A stretch of 64,000 nucleotides of DNA from Strix aluco. Its lineage: Eukaryota > Chordata > Aves > Strigiformes > Strigidae. The position numbers and the translations under genes are program-made. The DNA lies in the NCBI RefSeq assembly GCF_031877795.1, contig NC_133932.1:73769937-73833936 (forward strand). Reading direction: 5' to 3'. This document shows positions 51,352-61,980 of the stretch, in pieces. The stretch's first letter is position 1, and every line of letters begins with the position of its first letter. The notes under the pieces are model-generated. The model was not told where the DNA came from. It searched no databases and saw nothing but the letters and a program-made list of their open reading frames with translations.

Positions 51352-53214
51352 AGTAGCTGTAAATAAAAATGCAGTGGAGTAATTCAATGCTCCTGTCCGC
51401 TGCCCGTCTGCATTTTCTTTTAGAAATTATTTTCTCTTTCCTTCCTGACCTTCACAGGTTTATGAGGTATGCAGCTGTATGCCAACAGCAGGCCAATACT
51501 CTTTTGGAGTTTAGTTGCATTTTTGAAAGGTGCAGTGCTTCGTTCCTGTACACGTAAAGCAATGCAGCTCTGCTGGCACGATCCACCTTCTTGATACACA
51601 CTCGGCAGTGTCAAGGAAGTTGTGTGACAAGCTACCATTCTTCACTTGCATTCATCAATGTCTTTGTGTCATCTCTGTCTAATCCGTGGACTCTGACAAT
51701 ACAGACGTTGGTTCAGCATCTCTCTGCGGAGAATGAGTAGTTGTAAGTAGACCTGGAGGGTTTTCTAGTCTGGAAGAGTCTGGCCAGTGTGTCCCTCCTG
51801 TCCCTCCCAGACGACACGTGCCACCACGCGTAAGACGCTCCCCGTAATCTGAAGTTCCCATGCCAGCTCCTCAGCTGGGGAGATGTGCTGGATGGTGGGC
51901 ACTGGCTGACGGAGCCGGGCGGTGAGCCAGGCAAGGCCTCCTGCGAGGGCTGGGATGGCTCTGAGGGCGGTGTGGGGCCGCTGCGGCTCAGCGGTGTGCA
52001 ACTGCAATCTGCTGGCTGGAGCAGAAGGGCACGGCACCTCTCTCCTCGCTTCCGCCAAGGTGGTGCTGGGACTGCGTCATGCCCATCGAAGCCCAGGCAT
52101 CAGAGCTCGTCGGGGAATCCAAGCAGCAAAACTAAACAGGCACCTACAAGGGCAGAGTCAGAAAGCGCTGGTGAAACCATGAGGGCAGGAACAGGCGTGA
52201 ATTTGTTGCCCGTTCTTTGGCAAGTCCAACGAAAAAGGGGTCGTTCCTGGCACCGGAGAGAGAACCCTTACTGGCAGCGACTCTGGTGTTTCTTTGGCCC
52301 CTTCTCAACACCTGCCATGCCCTCAGGGCACAGCAAGTTGACAGAGATGTGTGGTGCCCCCTTGCCAGGCAGCAGGGCTCGGCAGGGAGCCCCCGGGGAG
52401 CTGGGACAGGGTCTTTTCCAAAACCCAAGCAGCAGAAGCAGCAGCCCTCACTGTCCCATGCTAAAACGGCAGGTTGCCAGGCAAACCACGCTCTTTTTTG
52501 TTTTTTTATTGTTGCGGTTCTTTTTTACTTCCCCCACTTTTCTCAGGTGAAACAGGAGCTTTTTCAGAAGTGCCAGTATCTCAGTGTTTACAGCTCTTTG
52601 GAACAACTCCTTGCTGTGTCTTTGGGATTGAGGCGGCAGCAGCCATGCTAGGGTTGCCAGCTGCCGTGAACAGAAAAGAGGGACTTGGCCTCATTCTGTA
52701 GGTAGCGGGTCAAAGAGCTCAAAATTGTGAGTCTTGTGACCTTGCCAGGGTGTCTGCTCAGCCTCGCACAAACAGAGCTTCGGCAAGTGCATAATGAAAA
52801 CTGCCAACGCTGGAGCGGTGTGTTTCTCCTGACCTACACGTTCTCCCAAGGGCAGGTGCGTGCTTCCTGTCTGGGGCCAGCCATCTCTGTGCACCTCGGA
52901 AAGATCTCCTATACTCAGAGCAGTGTTCAGAGCCTTTGACAGATGGACAACAGCAAGGGTCTGCTACACACCTGGGCTCCTCGTTCATCTCGCCTGCTCG
53001 GAGTTCCTCAGTTGCCCATCCCCGAGAGCTCTGTCTACAGCTTCCTCCTCTTGCTGCCTGGTTGCCCATCGCTCCCTACTTCATCGCTTGCTCTTCTCTT
53101 TCTCTTTTCTTGTGAGGAGCCTGGCAACCTTTCCATTCAAGAGTATGGTTAGACAGGTAAAGCCATGATAAACATGAAACAATTCTGCTCTTCATCAAAG
53201 CTAGCTCATGTTAC
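51352..53214. other. GC-rich block, no gene assigned
   Basis: GC-rich compared with the flanking DNA. Open frames exist on both strands (for example 221 codons at 51885-52550 on plus and 97 codons at 52058-51765 on minus), but I recognise no family in them. It lies just downstream of the RhoGAP exons on the minus strand and could hold decayed 3' exons of that gene. Confidence 0.4.
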
Positions 53215-53270
53215 CTTGTCTCCCCAGATGAGCTCTTCAGGTGTTGTCTTTCTGGGGCGACGGGAGGCAC
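53215..53270 (-). other. possible further exon of the RhoGAP fragment
   Basis: A 56-base open segment between a TTCCATTGCAG acceptor and an AAG|GTAACA donor, in frame with the preceding RhoGAP exon. It would encode VPPVAPERQHLKSSSGET. Splice signals only; no homology recognised. Confidence 0.3.
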
Positions 53271-53553
53271 CTGCAATGGAAAGGTGGAAGGCCACAGGTG
53301 GCAAGGGCCTGCCTGCCCAGTTGCTACCTTAGCTCTGACAGTCAGATCCCTTGGATGGGTTTGCGCAGCCCAGCTGAGCCAGTTCTGGTGGGATCACCGC
53401 ACAAAGTGCAAGGGCCAACCTGCCTCAGCCTTACTCTGCACTTTTGCAGAGCTGCAGGTTGGTGGATGATCTTGCTTGTCCCTGCGGCGGCAGCAGTCCC
53501 CCCTTCTGACGGGGGACGCTTTGGTTGTCACGCTGTTTGTGGCCCTGACATAC

Positions 53554-53679
53554 CTCTGCTGCTGCTGCTTCCAGCCCCGGTGCCGGCAACTCCTCGGGCG
53601 ATGTGCCGGCCAGCCCAGCCACCTCCTCCCCAAAGAGTTCCTCGTGGTGTTCAATGAGGAACTCCACCAGCTGCGTCAC
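53554..53679 (-). CDS. RhoGAP exon B (domain end)
   Basis: Open 42-codon exon starting VTQLVEFLIEHHEELFGEE, the last helix of the RhoGAP domain, then a low-complexity Glu/Ala/Pro tail. It joins exon A in phase 0. Confidence 0.75.
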
Positions 53680-53882
53680 CTGCACACAGCAAACCATTGG
53701 TTTCCACCCAGGTGCAACAGCCTTTCCCACTGCTGAGCCTGGCTTCGGCGCAGCCATGACGCTGCTCTTGCCGGCAGCTGCCCCAAGAGCGCTTGCTGAA
53801 GAGAGGAGGCAGCCAGGTACCTCTGAACAGCAAAGCTCGAGTGGGCCCAGAGGGCTGTAGCCGGCTAGTAAACGGAGCGTAC

Positions 53883-54078
53883 CTTCCCTGTGGCCTGCGC
53901 CAGGACGTCCAGGGGAAGGGTGCGCTCCTCAGCTGGGCTCAGCAGGTTTGGCCCCACGCAGATGGCCAAGTTGCTGGCAGTCATCCTGCTGATGGCCCCG
54001 TTCCTGCTGATGTTTTGCAGCAGAGACAGCAAGCGCTTGAGGAGGACCAGGTTGGCCTTGGGCAACTTGCTGGCCACC
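53883..54078 (-). CDS. RhoGAP exon A (SNLAICVGPNLL core)
   Basis: Open 196-base exon containing the NLAICVGPNLL signature of RhoGAP domains and flanked by consensus splice sites. Part of the partial RhoGAP gene described in the entry for 53554-54078. Confidence 0.75.
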
Positions 54079-56412
54079 CTGAGGGAACAGGACCACAACG
54101 TTAATGAACTAGACACTGTCAACACAGGTCTCCCAGGCTGATCTCACCCAAGCCCACCCCAGGGAAGGCTCCCTGGCCACGCCTGTGCTCCAGCAGAGGG
54201 ATTGCTTTCTCTGGGAGACGGCCACCTCCCTCCGTTCCCTTCTGGCCACTGATTTCTTTCCTCGTGCCCTTTTTCTCAGGGTTTTAGGGTAATCAGGGCC
54301 CTCAGCCAATCAGGGCTGATCTTGACCAGGGATCAGGTTTGGCCGGGGTAGAAATGGAGTGCCCCGGGGCAGCCCTTTTGAGATTGTCCCACTGATACGA
54401 CCTGCCTCCAGGCAAATGCTTTGAAAGGGTTGTTCAGGTTCACCAGGCAAGTTTCTAAGTTGAGCTAGGAATCCGCATCAGGGTGGCAAATTACTGCTAG
54501 TGGACCATACCCTGCCCATCACAGCGAACTGCCTGAATCTCCAAACCTTCTGAGCAGGCCGGTACAGCTCTAAGTGACGTGACAGTGTTGCACGTGTGGC
54601 CACAGTGGAGTATGCATTTCCCATGCATGCCAGTGTGTTTCATGCCATCCTTCCCTCTTATGGCTGCTCAGGGGGAGTGGACAGCACAGGAGAGACCTAG
54701 GAGTGTGGCTGGGTGGAGTGGGAACCCTTTCCAGGGCAGCTGACTGAGCAGAAAGGATAAACTCGGCAGGGAAGGATGTACGCAAAGCCACATCCTGCTG
54801 TCTCAGGAAAGGAATATTGCTGAATGAACAGAAGGGGAGGTGGAAGGACTAGCCCAGAGCTACCATGAGCTAAGGATGCTGAAATCACCTGGGCCATCCC
54901 CAAGGAGGCAGCTCCTCCCATAGCAAGCAGTGGTGCTCGCTCATGCAAATAGCTACAGCACTAGAAGCCAATCTACAAGCAGGTAGCTGCATGGGGGATT
55001 CACGCAAAAAGGGAGCAGTTTGGCTGATTTTTAACTGTTGGTGATTTTTTTTGTGGAATGAAGGGCTTCACCATTGCAGGACCCATCTTCCTCTTGCCTG
55101 CTTGATGTTATTGATGTCCATTGCAAATTAGGTTTTATCTTGAACTTCTCCCCCCTGCTATTCATCTGTAGTAATTTGTTTCTGTTTCCTTTTTCTTCTT
55201 TTTTTTTTTTTTTTTTTAAAATATGTAATTCCTGACTTGGCCAAGCTGACTGCTTCGTAAAAGTACAAGTACAATCCTTTGTTTGCACTAGGATAGCTGC
55301 TGGCTCTGATCTTAGTCTATTTGGCTTTTCTAAAGAAAATGTCAGCTCCCCTAAATATTATTTTTTCTTCATATTTGATTCCTACAGGATCTTACCTAAG
55401 ACTTCTGTCAAGTTACTGAATGTAATTTCTTTATCTGTCTTCTTTCTTCTTTCTTTTCAGAATCCTTAATGTTGTCACTTCATGGTGGTTTTCATCTAAA
55501 CTGCCTTTCAGTCATAACCAAATCTAGTAAAGTTTCCTTTTAGTTGCTTTCTCTACTTCATATACCATATTTCTTTCATATATCTTCAAGAACTTACCAG
55601 GTAGCCTATCTCCTGTTGTATATCTTACTCAAAATATACTGACTAGTTAAAATTCCTCACTGTCACAAGTTCAGTTGTTTGTATGACTCTTAGTGGTTCA
55701 AAAAAATTATGTGGAGGATTTCTTTCCAAGTCTAGTGCAAGCCCTACATTTGACAACCTTTGTCTCTATGCCTGCAGCCTCTCCCACCTGCCGCATTGCT
55801 ATGTGAATAAGATAAAGAACATTTCAGAGGGGTGTGTTTTTCCCCAGGTGTTCTAAAGTGCAGGCAGACATCTACATTACAGATGTCCGAAGTTAGGTGA
55901 GATGGATGCCATGGTTCCAGTCCAATCAAGGTCCTCTGACCCATCAGGATGCCATCTACCAATATCTTAACTGTGAGAGCAGTTGTTCATGTCTTCACTT
56001 GAAGTTCGAGTTTGCTTTTCACTATAGAGGAGCAGAGGACTTGGGACTCAATAAATAAAGGTGTTGAGATTTGCGGCAAAAGGCCTAAAAGAGAGGGTGA
56101 TGCTTTACTGAAGAGTCTTAAGAATGGATAAAAATAATTTGGAGTCTTTTTTTGTGTTTTAAAACACTGTTGGAAATTGAAATGGAAATACACTACTTCC
56201 TATGAATGCTAGTACATGTATCCAGTTTTTCTTGTAAAGATTTGAGCAGTGCTTTTTGTCTTAAGTATTTCTATAACTACCAGTTTACCCAATAAGCTTT
56301 CCTAATTTTTAAAAGATCCTGCTGAAATAATTCTAAGAAACATCCCCCTCCTCCCTCCCATTTTAAAAAACATTTCTGAAAACGGAGGCTTACACATTCC
56401 TTAGACTTTCAC
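54079..56412. other. no recognised gene; right half of GC-rich block and AT-rich DNA
   Basis: GC-rich to about 55.0 kb, then AT-rich. I searched the minus strand for the first half of the RhoGAP domain and saw nothing convincing. A poly(T) run lies near 55200-55217. Confidence 0.45.
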
Positions 56413-56986
56413 TGTATAAAAACGTAGAGTGGCTTTATTGATGTGTACATTCTATTATGTTTACAGCTGCAAGATATGGGGCACACTCAGTCTTGCACTT
56501 CATTATATACAGCGTGATACTTGTTACATTTATGCCTTCCTAAGACAATTTTTTTTTATAACAGTCTAGGATATGAACCAGAATATTCCTCTTTCCCATC
56601 CCCACTTGTGATGTGTTACAATTGTACAAGATTACAAAAAGTCGGTATACAATAATCAGTATTTTTTTTCTTTCTCCTGAAAGCCAGCATCATTCATAGT
56701 CCACAGACACACGGATCCTTTAATAGCAATTATTTATTTGTAAATGTCCAGCGTTTCCATGGCCACATGCAAACACCTCGCAAGTTTTGATGTCTTGGTT
56801 CAAAAAAATGTCAATATCTCACAGCAAGAATTATGTAGATGGGATTTGGCATCCCTCTTGCACTGTAAATTGTTCCTTTTACCTGGGTTATGAAATGGTC
56901 CCCTCCTCATCCCAGCTGGACTTTATTTCCAGGGCACTTGAGGGATGAGGGCACCTGTTTTGCTCTGGTTAAAAAAAAATGCTAGT
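56413..56986 (-). other. MYCBP2: MYCBP2-copy 3' UTR with poly(A) signal
   Basis: Non-coding stretch after the MYCBP2-like stop codon, with AATAAA on the minus strand at 56439-56434. It suggests that genomic 3' flank was copied together with the last exon. Confidence 0.5.
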
Positions 56987-57102
56987 CTAAAAAGTGTGAG
57001 CATTTCTGCAAACCCCATAACCCGAAACAAACTCTTCACCAGTGGGTGGATGGACAACGGGAAGTGGACATTCTGTTCCTTCAAGTTGTTTACCGTTGGT
57101 AC
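56987..57102 (-). pseudogene. MYCBP2: MYCBP2 terminal-exon copy
   Basis: After a CACTGTAG acceptor the exon reads (G)TNGKQLEGTECPLPVVHPP then TGEEFVSGYGVCRNAHTF and TAG. Human MYCBP2 ends GPKGKQLEGTECPLHVVHPP / TGEEFALGCGVCRNAHTF. The phase (two bases of a split Gly codon) matches the penultimate exon. His to Pro and a zinc-ligand-type Cys to Tyr (GCGVC to GYGVC) argue against normal TC-domain folding. The exon lies about 14 kb upstream, in transcription order, of the penultimate exon copy at 42.8 kb, so the two cannot be spliced in the normal order. Confidence 0.88.
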
Positions 57103-60100
57103 CTACAGTGAATTTAAGGGTGAGGAAAAGAAAAGAAACGATTAATGCTTGGAGATTCAGTGTAAATAAACATAGATTACACTTCCTCAAAACACAAGCT
57201 AAGTGACGGTAATACAGTCCATAATATGAACTTAGAAGACATCAAAAATGAAGGCTTAAGAAATAGCAGATAGAAAGGGGGTTTCACACAGTCAAATTCA
57301 AGCAAGAAGTCTAGAGGCTGAATAGGCCAAGAGAAAAAATGCCATCCTATTAGATCTGACAAAACATGATCAAGAGCTGTTAGCTCCGTAAAACAGTTAT
57401 GTTGGGGGAAAGAGGAGAGCAAGTTTCAGGACCTGCTGTAGCAGAACATTTGGTAGGTACCCCCCCTGTCTGCAAGTGTATGTTGGTGAATGATGGTCTG
57501 ATTTCTTGGCTGGTTACAAAGGCAGTTCTGCACAGGTAATAAACTTCACAATTGCTGGGAGAAGGCTCCTCTGTTCACTTTGTTTATTAAACATTTTTAT
57601 AAAATAAATTCACATCTAACTTTTTCTACTCTGAAAGGCATATACTCATACTGATGTAGTGTGATTTTGGAGTTAAAAGCCTGTGGGAGGCTTGCACAAA
57701 GTATGACAAATCTTGCCAGGGAGCTATATTTTTTTATTTCTTCATATGATTCCTCTGACTTGTCAGTGGAAGCACAGCATGTGTTGACCATACAGAGCTG
57801 GTGAAATCTCAGGTGTTCTTAATCATTAGAATATACACCTCAGTTTCACATCTAATGTTGTAAAATGAAAGACTGTGGCTTGCTAATATTATAGACATTT
57901 ATGCCAGGTATAAAGCAAGTGCGAAGTGCTGTTATTGCTCTTTTATACTCTTTTCATATGCAGATGGATGAAAATATGGCTGTTGCAAGTTAATAGAGGA
58001 TGACTCCCACCTCGCACGTGTTGCCTCTGCTATCATTCTATGAGAATGTAAGAAGCCAGCATCATAAGTAGTTGACATTCAGAAAGCATTGGAATATGGT
58101 ATTGGCAAGGGCTATTTATTCCTAGCATAACTTACTGAATTCTTCTAATTTGACTTGGAATGTGCCTGCCTTGTTAAGCAAACCACTAGTACATGAATAA
58201 GCTGAAACCTAAACGTATGAAGAAAAATTATCCCTGGGGTGGGGAGGGATAGTGTTTCTTTCTAGCAAGTGACTAGTTTGTGTATCAATGGGAGAGCAAG
58301 AAAGCCTTGTTTGCACACCAGCACAACTTTAATCAGCCCTCTTGCTTTATTTCACATGTCCTCAGCTTGTACCTGTACACTGAAAATATAATTGACATTC
58401 TTGCTATTTTAAGGGGTTTAAAATGATCTTATTCTTGCAGCTGCAGATAGGATTTAAAATATAGTCTTGCAAGATCTCATACTCTTTACTGTTTAATTAT
58501 CCTTTGAAGACCTGAAAGCTAATAACATTGAGGGTAACTGATATACAATAGATTGCAGCCTGCTGACTGTGTGTTGAAGATCTATTATCCTAGCAATTTC
58601 ACATTTAAAGTACTGTAAGTAGTAACATGGGGGAAGCTCAATTTCATGGATGAAAAAAAGCTTCTCTCTCTTTTTGCTACAACTTAGCTGTAGTGTTATG
58701 GTAGCTTTGGGCCTCTTTCTGTGACTCTTTAGTGTAAGTGTAGTGAGTATCAGAACCAAATTCCTCCATTTCCCTCTGCTTTTAGGAAGATAAATTGCTG
58801 GAGAAAGAAAAGGCAAGAAGCTGCAGTGAGTCAACACAAGACACTTCCTATTTCCATACATACTGCATGAAATGACCACTAACTAGTTAAATGAATACTT
58901 TAATTAGACAAGAGGCTATAAATAGTGTTTTGCATAAAATACGGTGAAAAATCTTTATTATTTCAAGTTAATGAAAACTATCTTTTCTTAGTTAATCAAT
59001 TTATATTTTCTTTGTTTTTGAAGAACAAGGAGGATTCACATATTTAACCTGTCTAACTAAATTATATTGTCAATTTATGTTGATATTTGGCATACACCAG
59101 CAGTGATAACTTCCAAGGGAAACTATTTCAAACACACACATGAGTAGGATTTCTAGTGTATGAGAACTTCACAGGTAGGAAGGAGCTCTCAGAGCCCTCA
59201 GTGCACCCACCTCCTCCTGGGGTATGGCTGCCTGTGCTCAAGGCCAGAAAAAATTGTGACAATCCTATCAATTTTTACTATAGTGCATCTGTTTGGTGAA
59301 ACACTGAAAAACTGTGGTCCCTGTTGCTCAATTCCCACTTACTCTTCCCTGAAGTAGTACATCTGTTTGTTTTGAAAGAGACTGCATGGATATCTTTGAA
59401 AAGCAGAAGGTCCATTTATTCAGGTGAAATCAGTCCAAATCTCTGTCAGCTATGGTAAATGACAGGTAAGGTGTATTATTCTTTTCATGGCACCTCAATT
59501 TAATGATCTGGTGAGAGATTTTTAAAAAGCTTTTTGTTTTGCTAGTAGGGTTGACACACCTTTTTATAACATTCAGTTTCAATCTTTCTGTTAAAAAAAA
59601 ACCAACAGTCATTTAATCTTTCCAATCCATGTGTAATTTCAGTTTGAATTCTTTCAAAAGAGGGACTTAAAGTTGTAAGTTATAAAATTTCTTCAAAAGG
59701 AGAAAAAAAATGTTTGTTTGAAGGTGACTAGGGAAATGCCTTTTAACATAGTTCAACTGAGCATAAAGCACCTCCAGCTAGTAACAGCTTTTGTACCACA
59801 AAACAATAGATGGCCCTATAAATTTTTACTGTACTACTTTTTGCTATGAGGGGATAGGAATGAGAGAACAGTCTATAAGTTTGGATTATTATACAAACCC
59901 TACAGTGAAGGTGGAACTTATAGGTATAATTAAAATGTTTCTGCATGTTATTTTCTAGAGGTAAGGTAATTAAAAGGCATCCCTCTTGAAAATCTTTTCT
60001 TTTAGATAAAATATATTTAGCATTTTATTGGGATGTTTTCAACACATGTAGCTTTTCCTTTCTTTGTAATTTTGGGGAAGATTATTTTGAAAGAACATAT

Positions 60101-60380
60101 GAGGAATAACTTTAAGTTTAAACTACAAGCATTAATGTTCTCCATTTTTTTCTTACAAAGAATGTAGAAAGATGTAGAAGGCCTAAGCATTTGATTGTAT
60201 TTGAAAACTGACAAGACTGGTTCAACAAGTGTATTCGTCACTGTGTTAGTGAAAAAATATATTTAAATTTATTCTTCTGTTAATTCTGTGGGTAGAGGAA
60301 CTATGTAAAACTGTGAAACCAGAGTTCAGTTTTCTCCTGTGTCATGTATCATACATAGAGTAAAATACAGTTTTGTTATA
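57103..60380. other. no recognised gene; possible last-intron DNA of the MYCBP2 copy
   Basis: AT-rich DNA upstream (minus strand) of the terminal MYCBP2-like exon. I looked for a second MCPKHGTDF-type exon here and did not see one. Confidence 0.45.
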
Positions 60381-60640
60381 AGGACAAGAGGCAATGGGCA
60401 CAAAATGAAATAAGGGAAATTTTGTTTAAAAATAGGAAAACACTTTCTACTGTGAGGGTGGTCAAACACAGGAACAGATTGCCCAGAGAAGTTGTGGAGT
60501 CTCCACCCTTGGCAACACTCAAAACCCAATTGGATACAGTCCTGAGCAATCTGCTCTATCTGACCCTTCAAGAGCAGGAGAGTTGGGACTAGATGATCTC
60601 GAGATGTGCCATTCAGCCTCAGTTGTTCTGTGATTCTGTG
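60381..60640 (+). mobile_element. older CR1 LINE 3' end, plus strand
   Basis: Starts AGGACAAGAGGCAATGGGCA and ends TTGTTCTGTGATTCTGTG, the CR1 tail with its octamer repeats. It contains the well-known CR1 segment around GGACTAGATGATCTC. It is of an older subfamily and the opposite orientation to the four large copies. Confidence 0.92.
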
Positions 60641-60910
60641 AGTCAGGTCTGAACTGAAGTTCCCGGTCTAATTTTTGGTGTCTTGTGGATGTCAAATGGT
60701 GGCATATTATACATTAAAAACTTAATGGATTTTTTTTCATTTGCAGTACAAGAGGTTTTAGTATAGCTAGCACTCTTATCGGTGCGATTTTGACAGCTAC
60801 AAATTATGCTGAAGGAAACCCACAGAATTTATGTAATCCTGTACTGTAAAATTGATAATAAACTAATGAGTCCATAAGCAAAAAAAAACCCCAAAAGCAA
60901 ACAACTCCCC

Positions 60911-61792
60911 TGTAAGAGTCGGTCAGAAGATCAGCATTGTCTCAACATTGTCATCGGGGACATGGACAGACAATGGCCCGTTTGGAACACAGTTGCCGAT
61001 CCCTGGAGTGGAATGTGGTGCAAAGGCTCCTGAATGCAGAACTGTGTGGCACAGCGAGTGCTGTGCTGTTCTCCTGAGCACTGACCCATGTGGTGCAGGC
61101 AGTGCAGTGCTGTTCTTCGGTGCCTAAGCCATGTACTACAAAGAATGTTGTGCTATTGTTTGGTACCTGGGCCTAGCTGGAGCTGTTAGAGATAACCGCA
61201 TAGCCACTGTCAAAAAGATGGATCACAACTGTTGCCATAACATCGATGAAGAAATCATGAACTTTAGATGAACTTTGCTTCATTATAATACCAAAACACA
61301 CCTCCTGGTCGAAGGCTACCCGCCTCCAAGACTGACCGCACCTCGGACACTCCCCCCGTGCATGCACGATGGCCTCGCTCGAGAAGGGCGGAGATATGAT
61401 AATTGAATTCTGAGAAGGGCGGAGACCCCTGAGGCAGAGGTGGAGCAAGGTGTGTTACTGAGCATAAAAGATGACTTCTGTGCAACGAAAATTGGAAGGT
61501 TCCCCACCAAGGACCACGACGATCGACGATGCAGCATCACCTGGACCCGGGACCGTTAGGACGTCGTGAGATCAGCGGTGGTAGCTATAACCTCTCTCCC
61601 TCCTCTCTCTAAACTTAATTTTACTTTTCACCTTTCTTTCACCCATCTCTAACTATCGCGTGCCGCTTCACGGGCAACACAATAAAGTTTCACTGTTTGA
61701 TTACTGCTATCCCCTTTGGTGTTGGTCACCTTAATTTTGCACTTTCGAGATTATAGCAAACGAACCATCACGAGTCCAAGTGGATCGTGACA
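60911..61792 (+). mobile_element. solo LTR of a second endogenous retrovirus family, 882 bp
   Basis: Bounded by TGT...ACA and by 5-bp duplications TCCCC (60906-60910 and 61793-61797). Plus-strand order is a U3 with imperfect tandem repeats, a TATA-like CATAAAAG at 61463-61470, AATAAA at 61681-61686, and a U5 ending in GTGACA. No internal retroviral genes adjoin it. The TSD is inside C-rich sequence, so it is slightly less certain than that of the LTR at 44.8 kb. Confidence 0.82.
61041..61172 (+). repeat. three imperfect ~45-bp tandem units in the LTR U3
   Basis: GTGCTGTGCTGTTCTC, CAGTGCTGTTCTTCGGTGCC and TTGTGCTATTGTTTGGTACC recur at roughly 45-base spacing, each followed by a CATG- or CCTGGG-type end. 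This looks like a decayed enhancer repeat. Confidence 0.6.
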
Positions 61793-61980
61793 TCCCCCCA
61801 AAAGCAAAACCAAAAAAAAAAACAAAGCATAAAACAAATTGAGTTATACTAAACATGAACACCAAGGTTGTTCACAGTCTCATGATCATTGGAAAGAACT
61901 CTCTAAGCACTGTGTATAAATGTTTAAATAACAGCCATATCTGAGAGAACAGAAAAGCTTGCTTTCAATTTGGGGTTATG

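Larger units (their letters stand above)
53554..54078 (-). pseudogene. partial RhoGAP-domain gene (TAGAP/ARHGAP20-like), C-terminal half only
   Basis: Two exons join cleanly: 54078-53883 (196 bases, acceptor TTCCCTCAG, donor AAG|GTACGC) and 53679-53554 (126 bases, acceptor TGTGCAG, donor GAG|GTATGT). The product contains VASKLPKANLVLLKRLLSLL, then SRMTASNLAICVGPNLLSP, then VTQLVEFLIEHHEELFGEEV. This is the second half of a RhoGAP domain of the TAGAP/ARHGAP20 type, which stimulates GTP hydrolysis by Rho GTPases. The first half, with the arginine finger, was not found in the 2 kb upstream. Both exons are open and the splice sites good, so it may be a recent partial duplicate, or a real gene whose upstream exons I failed to see. 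Neither TAGAP nor ARHGAP20 belongs next to LIG4. Confidence 0.75.

Noticed and set aside
51765-52058. 97-codon minus-strand frame with a protein-like helical tail
   Set aside because: It could be an exon of the RhoGAP gene, but no family match or convincing splice junction was seen.
51885-52550. 221-codon plus-strand open frame in the GC-rich block
   Set aside because: No recognisable domain and no splice or start context. Overlapping frames on both strands are equally open, as expected at this GC content.
52758-53069. 103-codon minus-strand frame downstream of the RhoGAP exons
   Set aside because: No family signature; composition fits chance coding.
54400-54560. possible upstream RhoGAP exon on the minus strand
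   Set aside because: Translations in all frames lack RhoGAP N-terminal signatures and contain stops.
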